From: Phlebopus portentosus
Taxonomy: Eukaryota > Basidiomycota > Agaricomycetes > Boletales > Boletinellaceae
NCBI GenBank assembly: GCA_037892935.1
Contig: JAYXKI010000006.1
Location: 682,001-746,000 of the forward strand
Direction of reading: 5' to 3'
DNA: 64,000 nt
Made by a program: the position numbers and the translations under genes. Below, in pieces: positions 22,736-35,139 of the stretch. How positions within the stretch are numbered: the stretch's first letter is position 1; each line of letters begins with the position of its first letter. Under the pieces are notes generated by a model. The model made no database searches. It was not told the origin of the DNA and was given only the letters and a program-made list of their open reading frames with translations.

Positions 22736-23626
22736 ATGGAGCACGGCACAGTAAGTTTGTACTTTTGACTTGTTCTAACTGTCATGTTAATCATATGTCT
22801 CAGGGCGCTCGGAACCAGGACGAAAATGATGGGAAGCATGAATTTCTATACATAGTAATGCTCCTCCTTACTTGTTGGCAAGGAAGCATATACTTACTCA
22901 CACAGGTGTGGCTGGTCACTCTTTTCTTGTCTGGTCGGACCGTCATCAGCAATTCATCCTCAAATTTTGCTTTGATAATCTTCATTGTTACCTTGTGTCT
23001 CCATTTTCTGGTCAATGATCCTGGTGCACGCCACGGCTCTCTCTTTATCCTCGCTATCGCTGTTATTGCATCCCTCTATGAGATCTACATCGAAACAATT
23101 ACTGCCGTATTCATCTGCTATGTCATCATGTTGTAATTTGGGTGCTGAGATGCAGACCGCTATGAGCCCGAAACTCTTTAGTGTGGTGCGTATCCTTATT
23201 TGCGAGGCTCGGCGTCACTCATGCATCTATGACTAGACACATCTCGCCCTCAAACATATACTGGACAACGCCATCGTCCCGACAGACAGCAATGCTAGTC
23301 CCACTGTTCCGAATGGTGTCCAGAATGCCCTCTTCTCCGCATCATTCATTCTCTCCATCATGTCTCTTTGGCTGCAAGCATCTGGTGTGCCTGTACTGCA
23401 CCCAATGCGCAGGTCATCGTATAGTCTTGATCCCAGAAACCAACCTTCTTTGGTTGCATCCATTCTGTACTGGAGTGGCGCGGTTCTTCTCATGGCATTT
23501 ACCATCTTGACAATTTTTGTGTCATCGACTGGGACTCCTATCGTCGCAAAGGTTGGGTTCGGTGTGTTCGTCTTTGGCTCAGGTGAAGTACTCTTTAGGC
23601 AATATGACGAGTTTGGACGCGAATGA
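22736..23626 (+). CDS. Orphan multi-pass membrane protein (copy 2, frame-disrupted)
   Basis: Paralogue of the gene at 5350-6327. Exons match one for one: 22736-22750 (15 nt, as in copy 1), then GARNQDENDGKHEFLYI, then the membrane exon starting VWLVTLFLSGRTVISN, then the last exon starting THLALKHILDNAIV. Shared stretches include ITAVF(V/I)CY, ILS(T/I)M(A/S)LWLQA and SILYWSGA. The membrane exon hits a stop after CYVIML near 23134. A frame shifted by +1 then continues (LGAEMQTAMSPKLFSV) to a good donor. About 13 residues are also lost relative to copy 1. It may be a young pseudogene, or a gene with an unusual splice there. Confidence 0.55.
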
Positions 23627-24379
23627 GCTGGTGAGCAGTTCATGATGGTGCTACCGTACAATACAGCTGTATGCTGACGCACTCACTAGATCAGGTCAGT
23701 TCTAGCGATTTGTTCTGATCGCCTCACGGCCTGCTGAGTTGGATTACCTTGGTACTCACCTGAACAATTCTTTTTCCTTCCCCTATTCTTGTTTATCTCA
23801 CGGACATTGTCGTTTCCACATCTGTTGCAGTATTTGGAGGCCTCCTTGACATTTATTTTACCGCAATTTTTCACGCCGAGTCAGCGTACCTACTCTGCGT
23901 TAGACACATTGATCAGTGGATTCTTCAGACAATAGGTTTGTCATTCACTAATTTTAGAGATCAAAAGAATCCAGAAATGAAGATCCAAGCTCGCATAATA
24001 ACAGAAGATGGTGGAGCCAACAAGGCATGCTTGAACGTGTTCGTTGCACTCAAGAAATATTTTCTGGTCAAGAATTAGTGCATGAAAAGAGATGACCACG
24101 TTAGCAGCAGGTACTAGATCAGTACCTCAACAGTGATATTCGTCATCTCGAAGGGTATCATTAAGCCCTTCATTATTCTAGCGGAAGAGATTGCCAGCAG
24201 AAGTTGATGGCCGTAGTACAGTAGGTCCTATACCATCATGGTTCCCAGCTCTATATGTCAGCTATCTTCCTGGCCGCGCCATTGAAGACTCAGAATAATC
24301 TAGTTGACGCGGTGAGCATTATACGGCCGTGCTATTGATCGCCGCAATAACCATCCCATGGAACAAAACCCACCCCTAT
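23627..24379. other. Intergenic region, no gene recognised
   Basis: This 750-bp stretch between the damaged membrane-protein copy and the 3' end of EFM4 shows only short open frames and no motif I could name. Confidence 0.4.
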
Positions 24380-25491
24380 TCATTGCGCCTTCGTCGCTTT
24401 TTGAAATGCTACACTGCAGTACGTACTGCCTTGTACTCCGCCGAACGATATTCTGGGGAATTCTATTTCTGAACTGAAAAGAAAACCCCGGAATCAGAAT
24501 CCGTAAGTATAGTAAGACGGGGGTACATAATAGAACAGCTGACTGGTAAATGAGACCTGTATTCGACGTCTGGAACGTCTGTAAGAGTTCTTCACGCGTA
24601 AAGTTACATGCTATTTATCAAGGTGCTCGTAAAGCGACGCTTTAAGAGTAGATGAAGTGAAGCGACACTCACATGTAATCAAGAAATACCCAGCAAGTAT
24701 CAAAAGCGTCGCTACTCGTTCGGGGTACGAGTCAGAAGGTCTCGTCCCATCCTCATCACGCTCCGCAAGCGCCATAGCGTCATAAGAGCCTTTATCCAGT
24801 ACGAGTGTCCATCCGTCCTCACCTCCTTCCTCTTTCTCTCCACCACCCACCTTCGGAATTCCACACAGTTTCCTTTGCTCGAGCTTCAAATTGAGAAAAT
24901 CAACTTCTTCAAAAGTGATCTTTTCGCACCCTCCTCCCCGTTCAGACGCGATCTTCCGCGCAAGTCTTACAGCATCCGGCGAGTAATCTATGCCAGCTAG
25001 ATACGAGGGATCGTACCCCGCATCGGCGAGCGCAAGGAGCAGGTTCCCGTTCCCTGAGCCGACTTCGAGGATTTTCGGAGGAGAAGAGGACGACACGGAA
25101 GGAGATGCGGACGAAGATGAAGATGGGGACGGAGGGACGTTCGAGAGCGCCCATGACACCATCTTTTCCACGCTTTCTTGACCGAACCTATCTCATTCCA
25201 AATAGTTCCGCAGCAACAAGAGAAGGAAAAAAGAAGTATATCAGTACAGTACAGTTACACAAGATCGCAGGAAAGAAAGGCAAAACGCACCAAACCTCCC
25301 CCTCATCACCAAAATCTTCAAAGTTCGTGATTTCCTGTTCGTAAATAGTATCCCAGCTTCAAGGCAACACATCATTGATAGTTCCCAATGCATGCACACA
25401 TCAGGCACGCGCGATAATATACCTACTATTCTTTCGTCCCCAATTTTGATGGCTGCAGATCTTCATTAATATTTACAGGCGAGTCCAACAT
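24380..25491 (-). CDS. EF1A lysine methyltransferase EFM4/METTL10-like
   Basis: SAM-dependent methyltransferase predicted to methylate a lysine of translation elongation factor 1A. Exons 25491-25427, 25356-25291, 25187-24673, 24610-24544 and 24473-24380 give 268 residues. Family signatures are complete: LQPSKLGTKEYWDTIYEQE, NFEDFGDEGEVWFGQESVEKM, motif I ILEVGSGNGNLLLALADAGY, GIDYSPDAVRLA, DKGSYDAMAL, then FLITSCNFTREELL, TGLIYHS and the terminal FGGVQGSTYCSVAFQK. A Ser-rich insertion after SNVPPSPSSS lengthens the loop before motif I. A Gly/Glu-rich insertion sits before the DKGSYDA block. Donor and acceptor of the last intron were chosen to restore the TGLIYHS-E join. Confidence 0.9.
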
Positions 25492-26039
25492 GATGGTTCC
25501 AGGCAAAGCACGAAAAAAAAAAAAAAAATCGACACCGGACCGCAATCAGATCAATAGATTAGATAATTAGATAATAGCTTGACTTTGAACCGATGACGTC
25601 ATTCATTGATCGGATTTTTAACCTCACCGCCTCATATAAAAACAAACAGTTGTAAAGGTTGCATAAACTCCGAAGAACAAGGAAGAAAAGGAAAGGATAG
25701 ATATAGAAAGTGAGAGTGGTGATCAGAGGGCAGAGCACATCATGTATGTACACAAGAAAACACAAGTGAAATAAGGAACGCAAGTCAATGAACACAAGGA
25801 TTGAACAGAGCGAAGTCATACCAAGATTCAAGAAAACTCGATGAACGACGTAACTCGAACAAGGTCCGCATGGTTAGAGAGCTGGAAAGAATCTGTCCAA
25901 ATGATGGTAGTGCTAATAGTTAGAAGAGAGACACAGGAATATGATAATGATGAGGAAAGAAAGGTAGCATCATAGCATCGTGTATCGCAAAAGAATAACG
26001 ACCAATGGAATGGATTTTTTCAATCGCTACTATTCAGGT
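25492..26039. other. Intergenic region with a poly-A tract
   Basis: This 550-bp gap between the EFM4 start and the 3' end of the CAF120-like gene, both on the minus strand, carries a run of A residues near 25513-25527. It should hold the EFM4 promoter and the CAF120-like 3' UTR. No gene was seen. Confidence 0.45.
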
Positions 26040-27612
26040 TCAAGCCTTAGCAGCGCTCTCCTCCGCATGCGCGTTCCCATTTCCCTGTGCATTTCCATTC
26101 CCACTATTTCCGCGATTCGGTGCGGGGGATCCTCTCGGAGAACCATTGTACGCAGAAGCGCGCTGTGACTGCTGACCCGAACCACCAGGCGTATGTCCTC
26201 CGCCAAGCGGACCTCCCATCGCACCTCCACCCCAGCTATCAAACGCACCAGGACCGAGCGAGAGACGTGGGTCCATACCACCCATACTACCACCTCCTGG
26301 TGAACCCATTCCGCTTCCGCCGGTCATCTGCATGCCCATAGGCGACATCCCGCCCATAGGCATCATGGGCATCATACCACCCATGCCCATCATCGACATC
26401 CGCGGATCGAAGCCCATCATCCCTCCAGATGAGGGCGAGTTGCCCATCGGGTTCAGGTTCTGGTTCATCCGGTCCCCACTATTGGCGTTCCCATCGTTAC
26501 CACCAGGACCGCCGGCTTGAGAACCTGCAGTCGACATCGCGATCATGGCTTGCTGGTACGCCTGGGCGGCCTGTTGAGCGGCGAACATATGCTGCGGGTT
26601 CATCATCGGGAACATTGGGTTGAAATACATCGACTGCGGACCCATCATTTGCGGGTAACCTGGGAACCCGCCCATCATAGGGTTCATACCCGTCATCTGC
26701 GGACTCAATCCACCTCCGTACATCCCTCCATATTGCGCCGCGAGCTGCTGCTGATGCTCAAGCTGCTGGCGCTGCAGCTCATCCAAGCGTCTTTGTCTTT
26801 CCTCCGCCAACCGTTTCTCGCGCTCGCGTTCCGTCAGTGTTGCGCCCATACCTCCCTCGCGTTTCCGCTCGCGTTCATGAGCAGTAATCGCCCCGAGCAG
26901 ACCAACTTGTGGCGGTGGGGGCTTATTCGGTACGTTTATGAGCGAAGCACCGGACTCACGAGCAAGCTCCTCCTGACGCTTAGCAGACCTCTCCTCCTTG
27001 TCTTGCATACCAGCTGACAACAAGCCCTGCGGCGTAAACGCCTTGGTCATCGTTTCCGCAGGCGCCTCGATCTGCAAGAACGTATCCCGATTATGGTTAC
27101 CGCTGTTGTTATTAAATCCTGGCATCCCCGTATCGGTCTTCGTATCAAGAACAGAGCTCCAGATATTTTGACGCGCAGCACCCGGCTGTTGGGCCTGCTG
27201 ATAGTGCTGCTGCAGTTGCGGCGGGAGGTATGACTGCGGACGACTCATGCTCGATTCGCGCGGTCCGTCATACTGATCATACCTACGATCCGAGCCTAGA
27301 GAGCACAAAAAGGTCCAGAGAGAAACACAAAGTCAGTGTCAACGTATTCTAATACGTATTATTTGAATATTCGGCTACGTACCACCTGGAGATCGTCCCC
27401 GTTGCGGGATCTGCGGCAGCGTGCGAACCGCCCGTTGCTGACTTTGATGGTCCCTAAACTCTTCAGACGCCGAGTTCGACGGCGACAGCCCACGCATCTG
27501 TTGTTGAACCATAGGGTTGCGTCCGACAGGCGCCGCGATGGAGGGAGCACCGGAGGGCGGACCACGGGACGCGGTACGAGGTGCTTCATCATCCGTGTTC
27601 ACGTCATCATCG

Positions 27613-27644
<32 letters not shown>

Positions 27645-30600
27645 GTCCTCACTACTCTCCCAACCTCCCTCGCGTTGCTTCGCACGCTGCTTTCCGTTCG
27701 GCCTTCCAGGCTTGTGCAAAATTTCTTCATGCGCAGCTTGCTGGGCCGCAGACCTCGCTTTGCGCTCAGCGGCTTGCTTCGATGGAGCGAACGACGATCG
27801 ATACGGCTTACTACTGGTCTGTTGCGAAGGTGGTGACGGAGCACGGTCCTCAGGCTCCAAAATAGTTGGAGGCGGAGGCAATGAGGAAGTTCCAGGCGGA
27901 CTCCTTTGCTCTTGCTGCAAATTTTCATTTTGCTGTGACGTGGCCTTCACAGGCTCCGACAACGCAGGCGCGTCCTGCTGCTCCAAGAAGCTCAGAACAG
28001 CAAGCGCGTCGACAGTCTCATCCTCCGCAAGCGAACTCGCCATCTGGCTGTGCACCTGTCTACCCTGCTGCGGACTACCTATTTGCGATGGTCGGGGCGA
28101 GGTCGTCAACAAAGGCGTCGCCTGAGCTGAAGATGGTGGGGGTGGGGGTGATAGTGAAGGTTGCTGCTCGTCAGCTTCGTGAGGTAGAGGTGAAGGAGAA
28201 TCAGCAGGAACAAATCGTTTACCGCCGACAGTGCGAGGCTGTTGTTGCGGTGCACGTGCGCCAGAAGGTCTTCTACCGAGTCCTCGGCTTCCAGACCCGT
28301 TCTCGACCAATCCTGTTCCCACGTTGCCGTTTCCAGAACCAACGCTGGCACCCGCACCGGAACCACCGGGAAATGCACCTCCCAAAGTAGGCGAAGTAGC
28401 CGTGTAAGAACTGGTATCCGGCAACGAGCCGGAACGACCACTGCGAACACTCGCACCTCCACCGGCATTTGCCAGCGCTGCAGTGCCAACCGCACCCGAG
28501 ACGACTTCGAAGCCTCCGGGAGCATGTCGACGTGGAACAGGCGAGACGGGTACGCGAGGTGATGAGGGCGAAGGCGACGCGCCAGGCGAGGGTATGACTC
28601 TTGGCGGAGGGGTCGCTCTAGCGCCGGCAAACTGAAGAGGCGCACCAGACCTAACGCTCATCGGGTTTGTCAAGGCCGAATGCTCAGAGTTATCCGAATG
28701 CTCGTCTTCATCTCGTTCGTCTCTGTCTTCGCTGCGCCGTGCAGAAGGTCCCTGCTGCAAGCCCTCAGCTTGTCGGTGCTGCTGCATGAGGTACAGGGCA
28801 CCCGGTTCGTCGAACACATATTCCGACTCTGCAGCTTTATGTTTGTACTGAGGCTCCCAATGCTGCTGCTGGTTCTGCTTTTGCATCCGCTGGAAGTTCT
28901 TCTCTGGTGGGGCAGGAGGCTGTTCTTTGTTGAGCTCGTTGATTGAAAACGGTGAGCTCATATGCGTCGAAGTCGAGAACATACTCGCAGGAGTCGGTGG
29001 AACGGGGTCATTCTGCTGCTGATGCTGTTGTTGGTATTGTTGCATGCGCGGTGGGACTGACGACACCGGTGACTGGTACTGTCTTTGCATCTGCGTAGCA
29101 AATGACGAAGGCGAAGACGATGTCGCGTCGCGATCACGATCTGATATAGGATTCTGCACAGTCGACGCCGACGTTGATACAGGCGACTGTACCTGCCCGG
29201 GGCTTGTTATATGTGCATTTTGGTTGGAGTAGATCGAACCCTCTGGCTGACTGTAACGCGATATCGACGACTCCGGGGACAGCGGAGGCGAACGTGCCCC
29301 CCGGGATGGACTTGTCACACCACTGACAGTGCCCGTGCCTAAACCGGAACCCTGACCCGATCCCGATCCCGACGCCGATATAGACGTTGAAGCTGAAACC
29401 GACGTTGATCCAAGCCCAGCACCAGAATCCTGACTAACGCGCGGTGCGAGCTGTGCTGGTCTCGCCGGGGGCGACGTCGCACTCGTCTGTCGTTGTTGAT
29501 TGGTCGATGGCATATCGTGTATTGACGGCGGACTTTCAACACGCTGTGTTCCAAGTACGTTCGTACTCTCCTCCTCCTCAATCGTTGACTGTTTCGTCGC
29601 ACCACGTACTGACAAAGAAGTCGCAGGCGAGATATGTGATTGCTCCTGCGTGCTTCCACGAGACAACGAATGACTATCTGTGCGCTCTGTGATAGGCGAC
29701 AGGGAGGACGTATCACGAGCAGGCGGTAAGTTTGAGGCAGTACTCGTATCGATGTCAAAGCTGAGAGGAGGAAGCTGGAAGGATCCGCCTCCAGAAGCAG
29801 CTGCACCCCCCACCCCATTTTGAGGAGCACGTTGGTCCTGCGACTGATGATCTTCAGACTCCTCTGATGGCCGTTCTACCATAGTTTGAATGGGTGGGAG
29901 CGATGGTGGCACACTGGAAGGCGCTGCGCTTCCATTACCTGTCGGAGACGAGAAGTTCATAGACATTCTCTGCGCAGCGTCTTGTCCGTACATGCGCTCG
30001 ACAAGAATCTCCTTGAACTTTTGGCGCACGACGGACCCTCTGTCTTCACGAGGGTCGACACCCTCGGCGAGCTCGCGATCGAGGAAAAGGTTCTATCATT
30101 TAGACATCATCAATGAATCAGTTCAATTTTTTTTTCAGTTTGATCTGATGATTGATGGACATTAAACTCACGTCTTTGTGCGGGCCGACAGGGTACGCAA
30201 ACATCAATGAGATAGGCTCGCGTGGGTTCCAAGTATAGCCCCCTGGACGTCCATAAAGGCTAAATGCATCATGTAAACCTGAGCCATAGTTAGCACGCAG
30301 TCTACGTAGCCAAAACACTAAATATAAACATAATTAACGTTGAACGCACCAACGAGCCATTTAAGCATTTCCAACGACCCCAATTTACCCGGATCTGGTT
30401 CGGGCATCATAAGCAACCAACCCTCTCGCGAGCGCCATTCACCCGCGAGCTCCTCATCTCCGATGAATCCCTCCATTTTGATAAGCGTGCTTCGACTGAT
30501 TAGCTCGGGGCGTTCCGGATACACAGCAAACACCTGAGTTACGCTCGTGAGGGTGAGCAGCCCCTTTTTGCGATCGCGGGGTTTAGGGGAGGCGTAGAAT

Positions 30601-31941
30601 GCGATATGGGGGAGACGAGGGTCGAAGGCGCTGCCAGGACCAACAACACCTCCGGGACGGTCAGGTGAGGGGATAGAGGTGACGCTGCTGCTGTGTTCGT
30701 GTGAGGCGCGACTGAAGAGAGCGGACATGCGGTGTTTGCGTGTCATGGAGGCGTCGGCGTTGCCATCTGCTTGACCGCCCTGAACACACATCCAGAGACG
30801 CTTCCAGTCGGTCTGGCCGTTAATGCGGATTTTGACCCATCCTTCGATACGGCCGTTGACGAGCGGCGAGCGCGGGTCTTTCCCTGTGACGACGTCAGCA
30901 TAAAGAATGCCAGGGAACATGAAGATGTAGATACTCACAGACACCGTTCTCACTGAGCGACATGCGAAGTAAATGAGCTGTATATAGTTCCTCCAACCGC
31001 GATTTCTCATACGCCGACAGTCGCAGTGCCGCTGTCCACGCAACGAGCGCCTGCGGACTCGGGCAGGAGAACAATAAGAGGTTCAGCCCAGCCGTCGTAA
31101 GGGTGATAACATTCGAATATTTGACCGGAGTGCCGTCCGGGCTGGGCATAGTGACGGCACCAAGGACATGGATGGAAGCGTCGGTGATGTTGAGGTATGT
31201 CGGGGGGACCTCCGTCCCTCGTTTACTAGCCTCCTCGATCTCCTTCATATCCCAGACGCTGAGGGTCGTCCCGCCGAGTTGGACCCACACCTCGCGCCAC
31301 GGTTCCTCCTTCCCGACGATCTTCCCGTCCGTATGTCGCTCGACGTGCTTGACGAGCGGGCCAGAGAAGTATATCTTGTGAGCTTGAGCGGTGGAGAGGC
31401 TGACGATGGAGCGGATCTCTGGGTGAAGTTGTCTTTGCGGCGCTGGTTGTTGAGGTTGCTGTTGTTGCTGTTGTTGTTGTCCTTGTTGTGATCCAGACGG
31501 ACCAGCGGGAGCATTAGTTGCCATCTGGCCTCCTGATTGGGTTTGTAGAGTCGGCGACGAGGAAGGACCAGGGCCAGGAGCAGACTGGTGTTGCTGAGGT
31601 GGAGGTCGTGACACGGACAAACCAAATTCATCCGCCTGATTCGCAGCAGTACTGGTGGTGGTGGTATTACTTCCGCTTGCCTCCCGGACCGTGCTGAGTG
31701 TAGGCTGATGAACCTGCGTCGACGGGGCACTGTTGGTCCTATTTTTCGCAAACGAGAAGCTGAGAAATGATGAGCGAGAATGCTGCTGCTGCGGTCTGCC
31801 CGGCTGAGGAGATGCGTCGACCATGGCCGTTGAGGTTGAGTTGTTGTGATTGTCGCGGTTGGACTTTGAGAGACGTCCAAAGCCAGGTTTAGAGCGGCCA
31901 CTCGCGGACTCTGTACTCAGCCTGCCTGTATATGAGTCCAT
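26040..31941 (-). CDS. CAF120/SKG3-like PH-domain protein (very large, disordered)
   Basis: Exons 31941-30939, 30883-30350, 30278-30172, 30092-27383 and 27295-26040 sum to 1,870 codons. After a low-complexity start lies a PH-domain-like region: IYFSGPLVKHVERH, EPWREVWVQLGGTTLSVWDM and TTAGLNLLLFSCPSPQALVAW. The Caf120/Skg3 block follows: GRIEGWVKIRINGQTDWKRLWM, IAFYASPKPRDRKKGLLTL, FAVYPERPELISRSTLIKME, GLHDAFSLYGRPGGYTWNPR and FLDRELAEGVDPREDRGS. The remaining two thirds are disordered: Ser/Pro/Gln-rich, with an acidic run after SSEDEEEEEEE, a coiled charged part (RLAEERQRRLDELQRQQLEH) and a Met/Gly-rich C-terminus. Yeast relatives are linked to CCR4-NOT and the bud neck. Function here is inferred. 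Confidence 0.75.
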
Positions 31942-32162
31942 CCTTCGTCGTCAATCAGAAATAAATTCAAATTATTACAGACCCCTGACGGTCGCTTATA
32001 AGCAGGGCGGACCCGAGTGTATGCTGTATCGCTTAGAGAACAAGCTGGTTGCTGGTGATGGCGGAGCTAAACTGCGCACTTGCATGCACTTGCACTTGCA
32101 CCACAGCTCACATGATGTCGCTACAGAGTAGTGTTTGTTTATCATTATAATATCTCTACATT

Positions 32163-33474
32163 TTATTCCTTTTTATTCTTCGGTGCATGCTCATACTTGT
32201 CAAATCCCAGTGAGGCTTGCACGACATCCTCGGGCGCATCAGGCTCGAGCTGCCCTGACGCATTTCGTCGAGCGCTAACGACAAATAGTTAGTGACTATT
32301 GTGCATCAGACGGCAGAAGCCATACCGGAAGAACGTGTACGATAGCACGATATCGTCAACATCTTTGCATGCCGGGTCCTCCAAAACATCCCGGTCGATA
32401 AAGAATAGCAGTGGCATGTCCACTTCCTCTCCTGCTAATAATTTCTGCTCCTCAAAGCAGAAACATTCAACCTTGGCAAAATATGGTGCTATCTAAAAAT
32501 GAATTTAAAAAATTCAGTTTCAATATAATGCAAAGTCTCGAAGCACAGCTGAGAAGGAGTCCGGACTACTCATCCCTTTCACAACGTTCTACTAATACGT
32601 CTAGAATCCGAGAAAAGCTCGGACCAATAGAGGGAAATGCGAACGGTTCCCAAGCAGTATGCACGACGATAGCAAGGACTCGGCGTATCCTCCATCTCAC
32701 TCCGAAGCCTTGCCCAGTCCTTTCCGCATAGCATCTAGTCCGACAAAGAAACTAGGTGAAAAACGAAAAACACTTACCCGATCAGGCGTAACATTATACG
32801 TAGCAATCCCAATAACATCATACGGGGCGGTATTCCGCGCTTTATAAAACGCCAAACTCGTCTCTCCAGGGAGGACATCGACGTACTTCTGCTGCGGCAT
32901 GAACTTCCAGGGGAGTGCTTCCGAAGTGTCTGCATTGAAGCGCACTCGGATTCGGCGGGAGTCTGAGATGGGGACGAGTCGTTCTGGAGAGAACTTCCCT
33001 GTGCCTACCACTGGTGTCCCAGCGAAGCCAGTTGCGGCGCAGAAGGCGCGGTAGAGAGGGACAGCGGCGTAGGACATGCCTGTTGCGAATAGGATCTGAA
33101 CGTGCACACATAGTGAGTATGGTACGTCTGAATGGCATGGATAGCTAGGAGGACGCACGACGGCTGTAGAGTACATCATTAACGTCTTATTTCGTTGCTT
33201 ATACATCTCTTCTCTTCTTTTGAAAATCTGATCCGCCGCCGTAGCTCGCGACTGCTCAGTCCCAGTCGCGTACGTCCGCCTCGTAAAGAACTCATTTCTC
33301 AGTCTGTAGCTGGAGTTTGCCCGACAGCACGTCTCATTTTGCGCTCTTCTCAGACAGAACTGGGACTACAGCAAGACATAATCAGAAAATATTGTTATAA
33401 CCTGGAAACAGTGAGGAGCTTACGAGCCCGGCGCGCGATGCAGCTACGCGCTGAAAAGCAGGTCGGAAAGACAT
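32163..33474 (-). CDS. COX11: Cytochrome c oxidase assembly protein COX11
   Basis: Copper chaperone that delivers Cu to the Cu(B) site of COX1. It is anchored in the mitochondrial inner membrane with its domain in the intermembrane space. Exons 33474-33424, 33365-33159, 33095-32778, 32492-32326 and 32274-32163 give 284 residues. The N-terminus is basic and presequence-like (MSFRPAFQRVAASRAG). A membrane segment (ILFATGMSYAAVPLYRAFC) precedes the Cox11 domain (VRFNADTSEALPWKF, ARNTAPYDVIGIATYNVTP, YFAKVECFCFEEQKLLAGE). The CFCF motif holds the copper-binding cysteines. The last exon ends DKYEHAPKNKKE. Intron 3 (32777-32493) is 285 nt, about five times the local norm. The start is 126 bp from a divergent J-protein gene. 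Confidence 0.93.
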
Positions 33475-33599
33475 GCTTCTATTGCAGAAACAAATCGGGT
33501 AATGAGGCAGTAATTCTGTATTCGTGGGAACACCGATCCATACAACATGTCCACCGTTTAATTCATTACAGCAGCGTACTCATAACGTTAACCACGACG
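33475..33599. promoter_or_regulatory. Compact divergent promoter (COX11 / DNAJC8-like)
   Basis: Only 125 bp separate the two start codons on opposite strands, so promoter elements must be shared or overlap. No specific box was identified. Confidence 0.5.
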
Positions 33600-34703
33600 A
33601 TGCCAGATAAACCCTCCTCAACTACAGCATCAAATACAACGCCAAAGCCGGCAGGGAAGCCAATTGACAAAGATGAAGCACCGGTAATTTCAGAACAAGA
33701 GTTGGAAAGATTGCTGAACCGCGAGGCTACGGCGCTTAACCGCGAGCTGGAGGTCGAGAGGATACTCAAGGCGTTCAAGCTCAAGTGCGTTCGTCCATAC
33801 TTCTTCATTTTTAATGTTTGTTTATCGTGATTCGTTCTTGAACGTGCTCTCGCAGTCCGTATGAGATACTCGACACAGACGAGACCGCCACACCGGAACA
33901 AATCAAGAGGCGTTATAGACAGCTTTCACTTTGTCAGTACCGAGTATCTCTCAGCCTTGGTCTATGCTTACTGGCCATGCATCTTCATCTAAACAGTTAT
34001 TCATCCTGATAAAACATCCCATGCACGCGCACCGGAAGCCTTCGACCTTCTCAAGAAGGTTCGTCCCATCCTCCCCCCTCGTGTGCTCAATCTTAATCAA
34101 CTAATACCTCTCTTAACATAGGCCGAATCAGAACTAAGCGACGAAAAGAAGCGAGATGAGGTCGATGCAATCGTCACTTCAGCCCGCTCGATCCTCCTCA
34201 GAGAACATAAGCTCCCTACAACCATCGAAGAAAGCGATCCGCGGATCAAGGCGCTAAACCCACCTTTAAGAGTGCAAATGCGGCTGAAATGCAAGGAGAT
34301 GATGATTGAGGAGGAGGTTCGGAGACGGAAGTGCGTGTCTTTCTTTTCTTCTTTTGGCTTTTTTCTATAGTTGTTGTTTTCTTTGATGTGGTTGGACGCG
34401 TTCTGGAATATATTCACCTCATTCTTTACAGAGCTATCAAGATGAACCTTGCGAACGAAGGTCTAGAAGCACAGCGCCAAGAAGCGGAGCAACTAGCGAA
34501 GAAGCGCAAGGCCGAGGAGGATAAACTCTGGGAAGGTACGTCCTTTACACTTCTTTACCATTTGTGAGAGAATAGTTGATCATTACATTATACCCTCTCG
34601 TCATTGCCTCACAGAAACTCGAGAAGAACGTGTAGGTAGCTGGAGAAACTTCGCCACCAGCAAGAAGAAAAAGAAAACCAAGGCGAACAACGTCCTTGGT
34701 TAA
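33600..34703 (+). CDS. DNAJC8-like J-domain protein
   Basis: Exons 33600-33784, 33856-33932, 33997-34058, 34122-34330, 34432-34535 and 34615-34703 give 241 residues. The J domain is short and central: NPYEILDTDETATPEQIKRR, then IHPDK (the HPD tripeptide essential for stimulating Hsp70), then APEAFDLLKKAESELSDEKK. The C-terminus is a charged helix (IMMEEE-type and EGLEAQRQEAEQLAKKRKAE) ending ETREERVGSWRNFATSKKKKK. That layout matches DNAJC8/SPF31-type nuclear J-proteins associated with the spliceosome. Nuclear location is inferred from the lysine-rich tail. The first ATG in frame lies at 33600 just after the divergent promoter. Confidence 0.85.
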
Positions 34704-35139
34704 CACATTCACCGCTCTTTTCCTCGTCTCTTACTTATCGTTTTCTTTTGATCGTGATTTTCCTTCTTATTCTTGTGTGCTTAGACGTCGTCGCTTCTTA
34801 TTTTCTCTCCTACGGGACATACGTAGAGCGCGCGGCAGATGGATGGGCTGCGCTTAGTGAGTTCGATTTAGATCCCGGACCTTTTTCTGTTGTTGAGTTC
34901 GTACTGTTTACATATCTTGTATGTATTGATACTCGCTGTTCTTTCCTCCTTTGTCGTTGATAATCTCGTATAATAAACTCGTTCAGCCTTTCAATGATGA
35001 GCGTCTTAAAGCAGAGCGTAAAGCACGTTCTCACACATATGTATACATCAAAATAAAGCAGAAGATCATAACGCATAAGTATGAACGACTACACAACACG
35101 ACAATGGTATAGACAACTCAGTGCATTCTCTCCACAGAG
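34704..35139. other. Short convergent intergenic region
   Basis: This 436-bp gap lies between the stop codons of the J-protein gene and RMI1. It is T-rich on the plus strand just after 34703, as expected for a 3' UTR. No gene was seen. Confidence 0.45.

Noticed and set aside
22561..23136. One long 191-codon open frame across the second membrane-protein copy
   Set aside because: It runs through two introns whose positions match copy 1 exactly, so the spliced model is preferred.
27599..27928. Arg/Lys-rich and Ser-rich frames opposite the CAF120-like gene
   Set aside because: They are antisense or shifted readings of repetitive Ser/Gln/Glu codons in a real exon and have no start context or family match.
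33195..33599. 5' extension of the J-protein open frame toward 33195
   Set aside because: It overlaps the COX11 exons on the other strand, and family alignment begins after Met at 33600.
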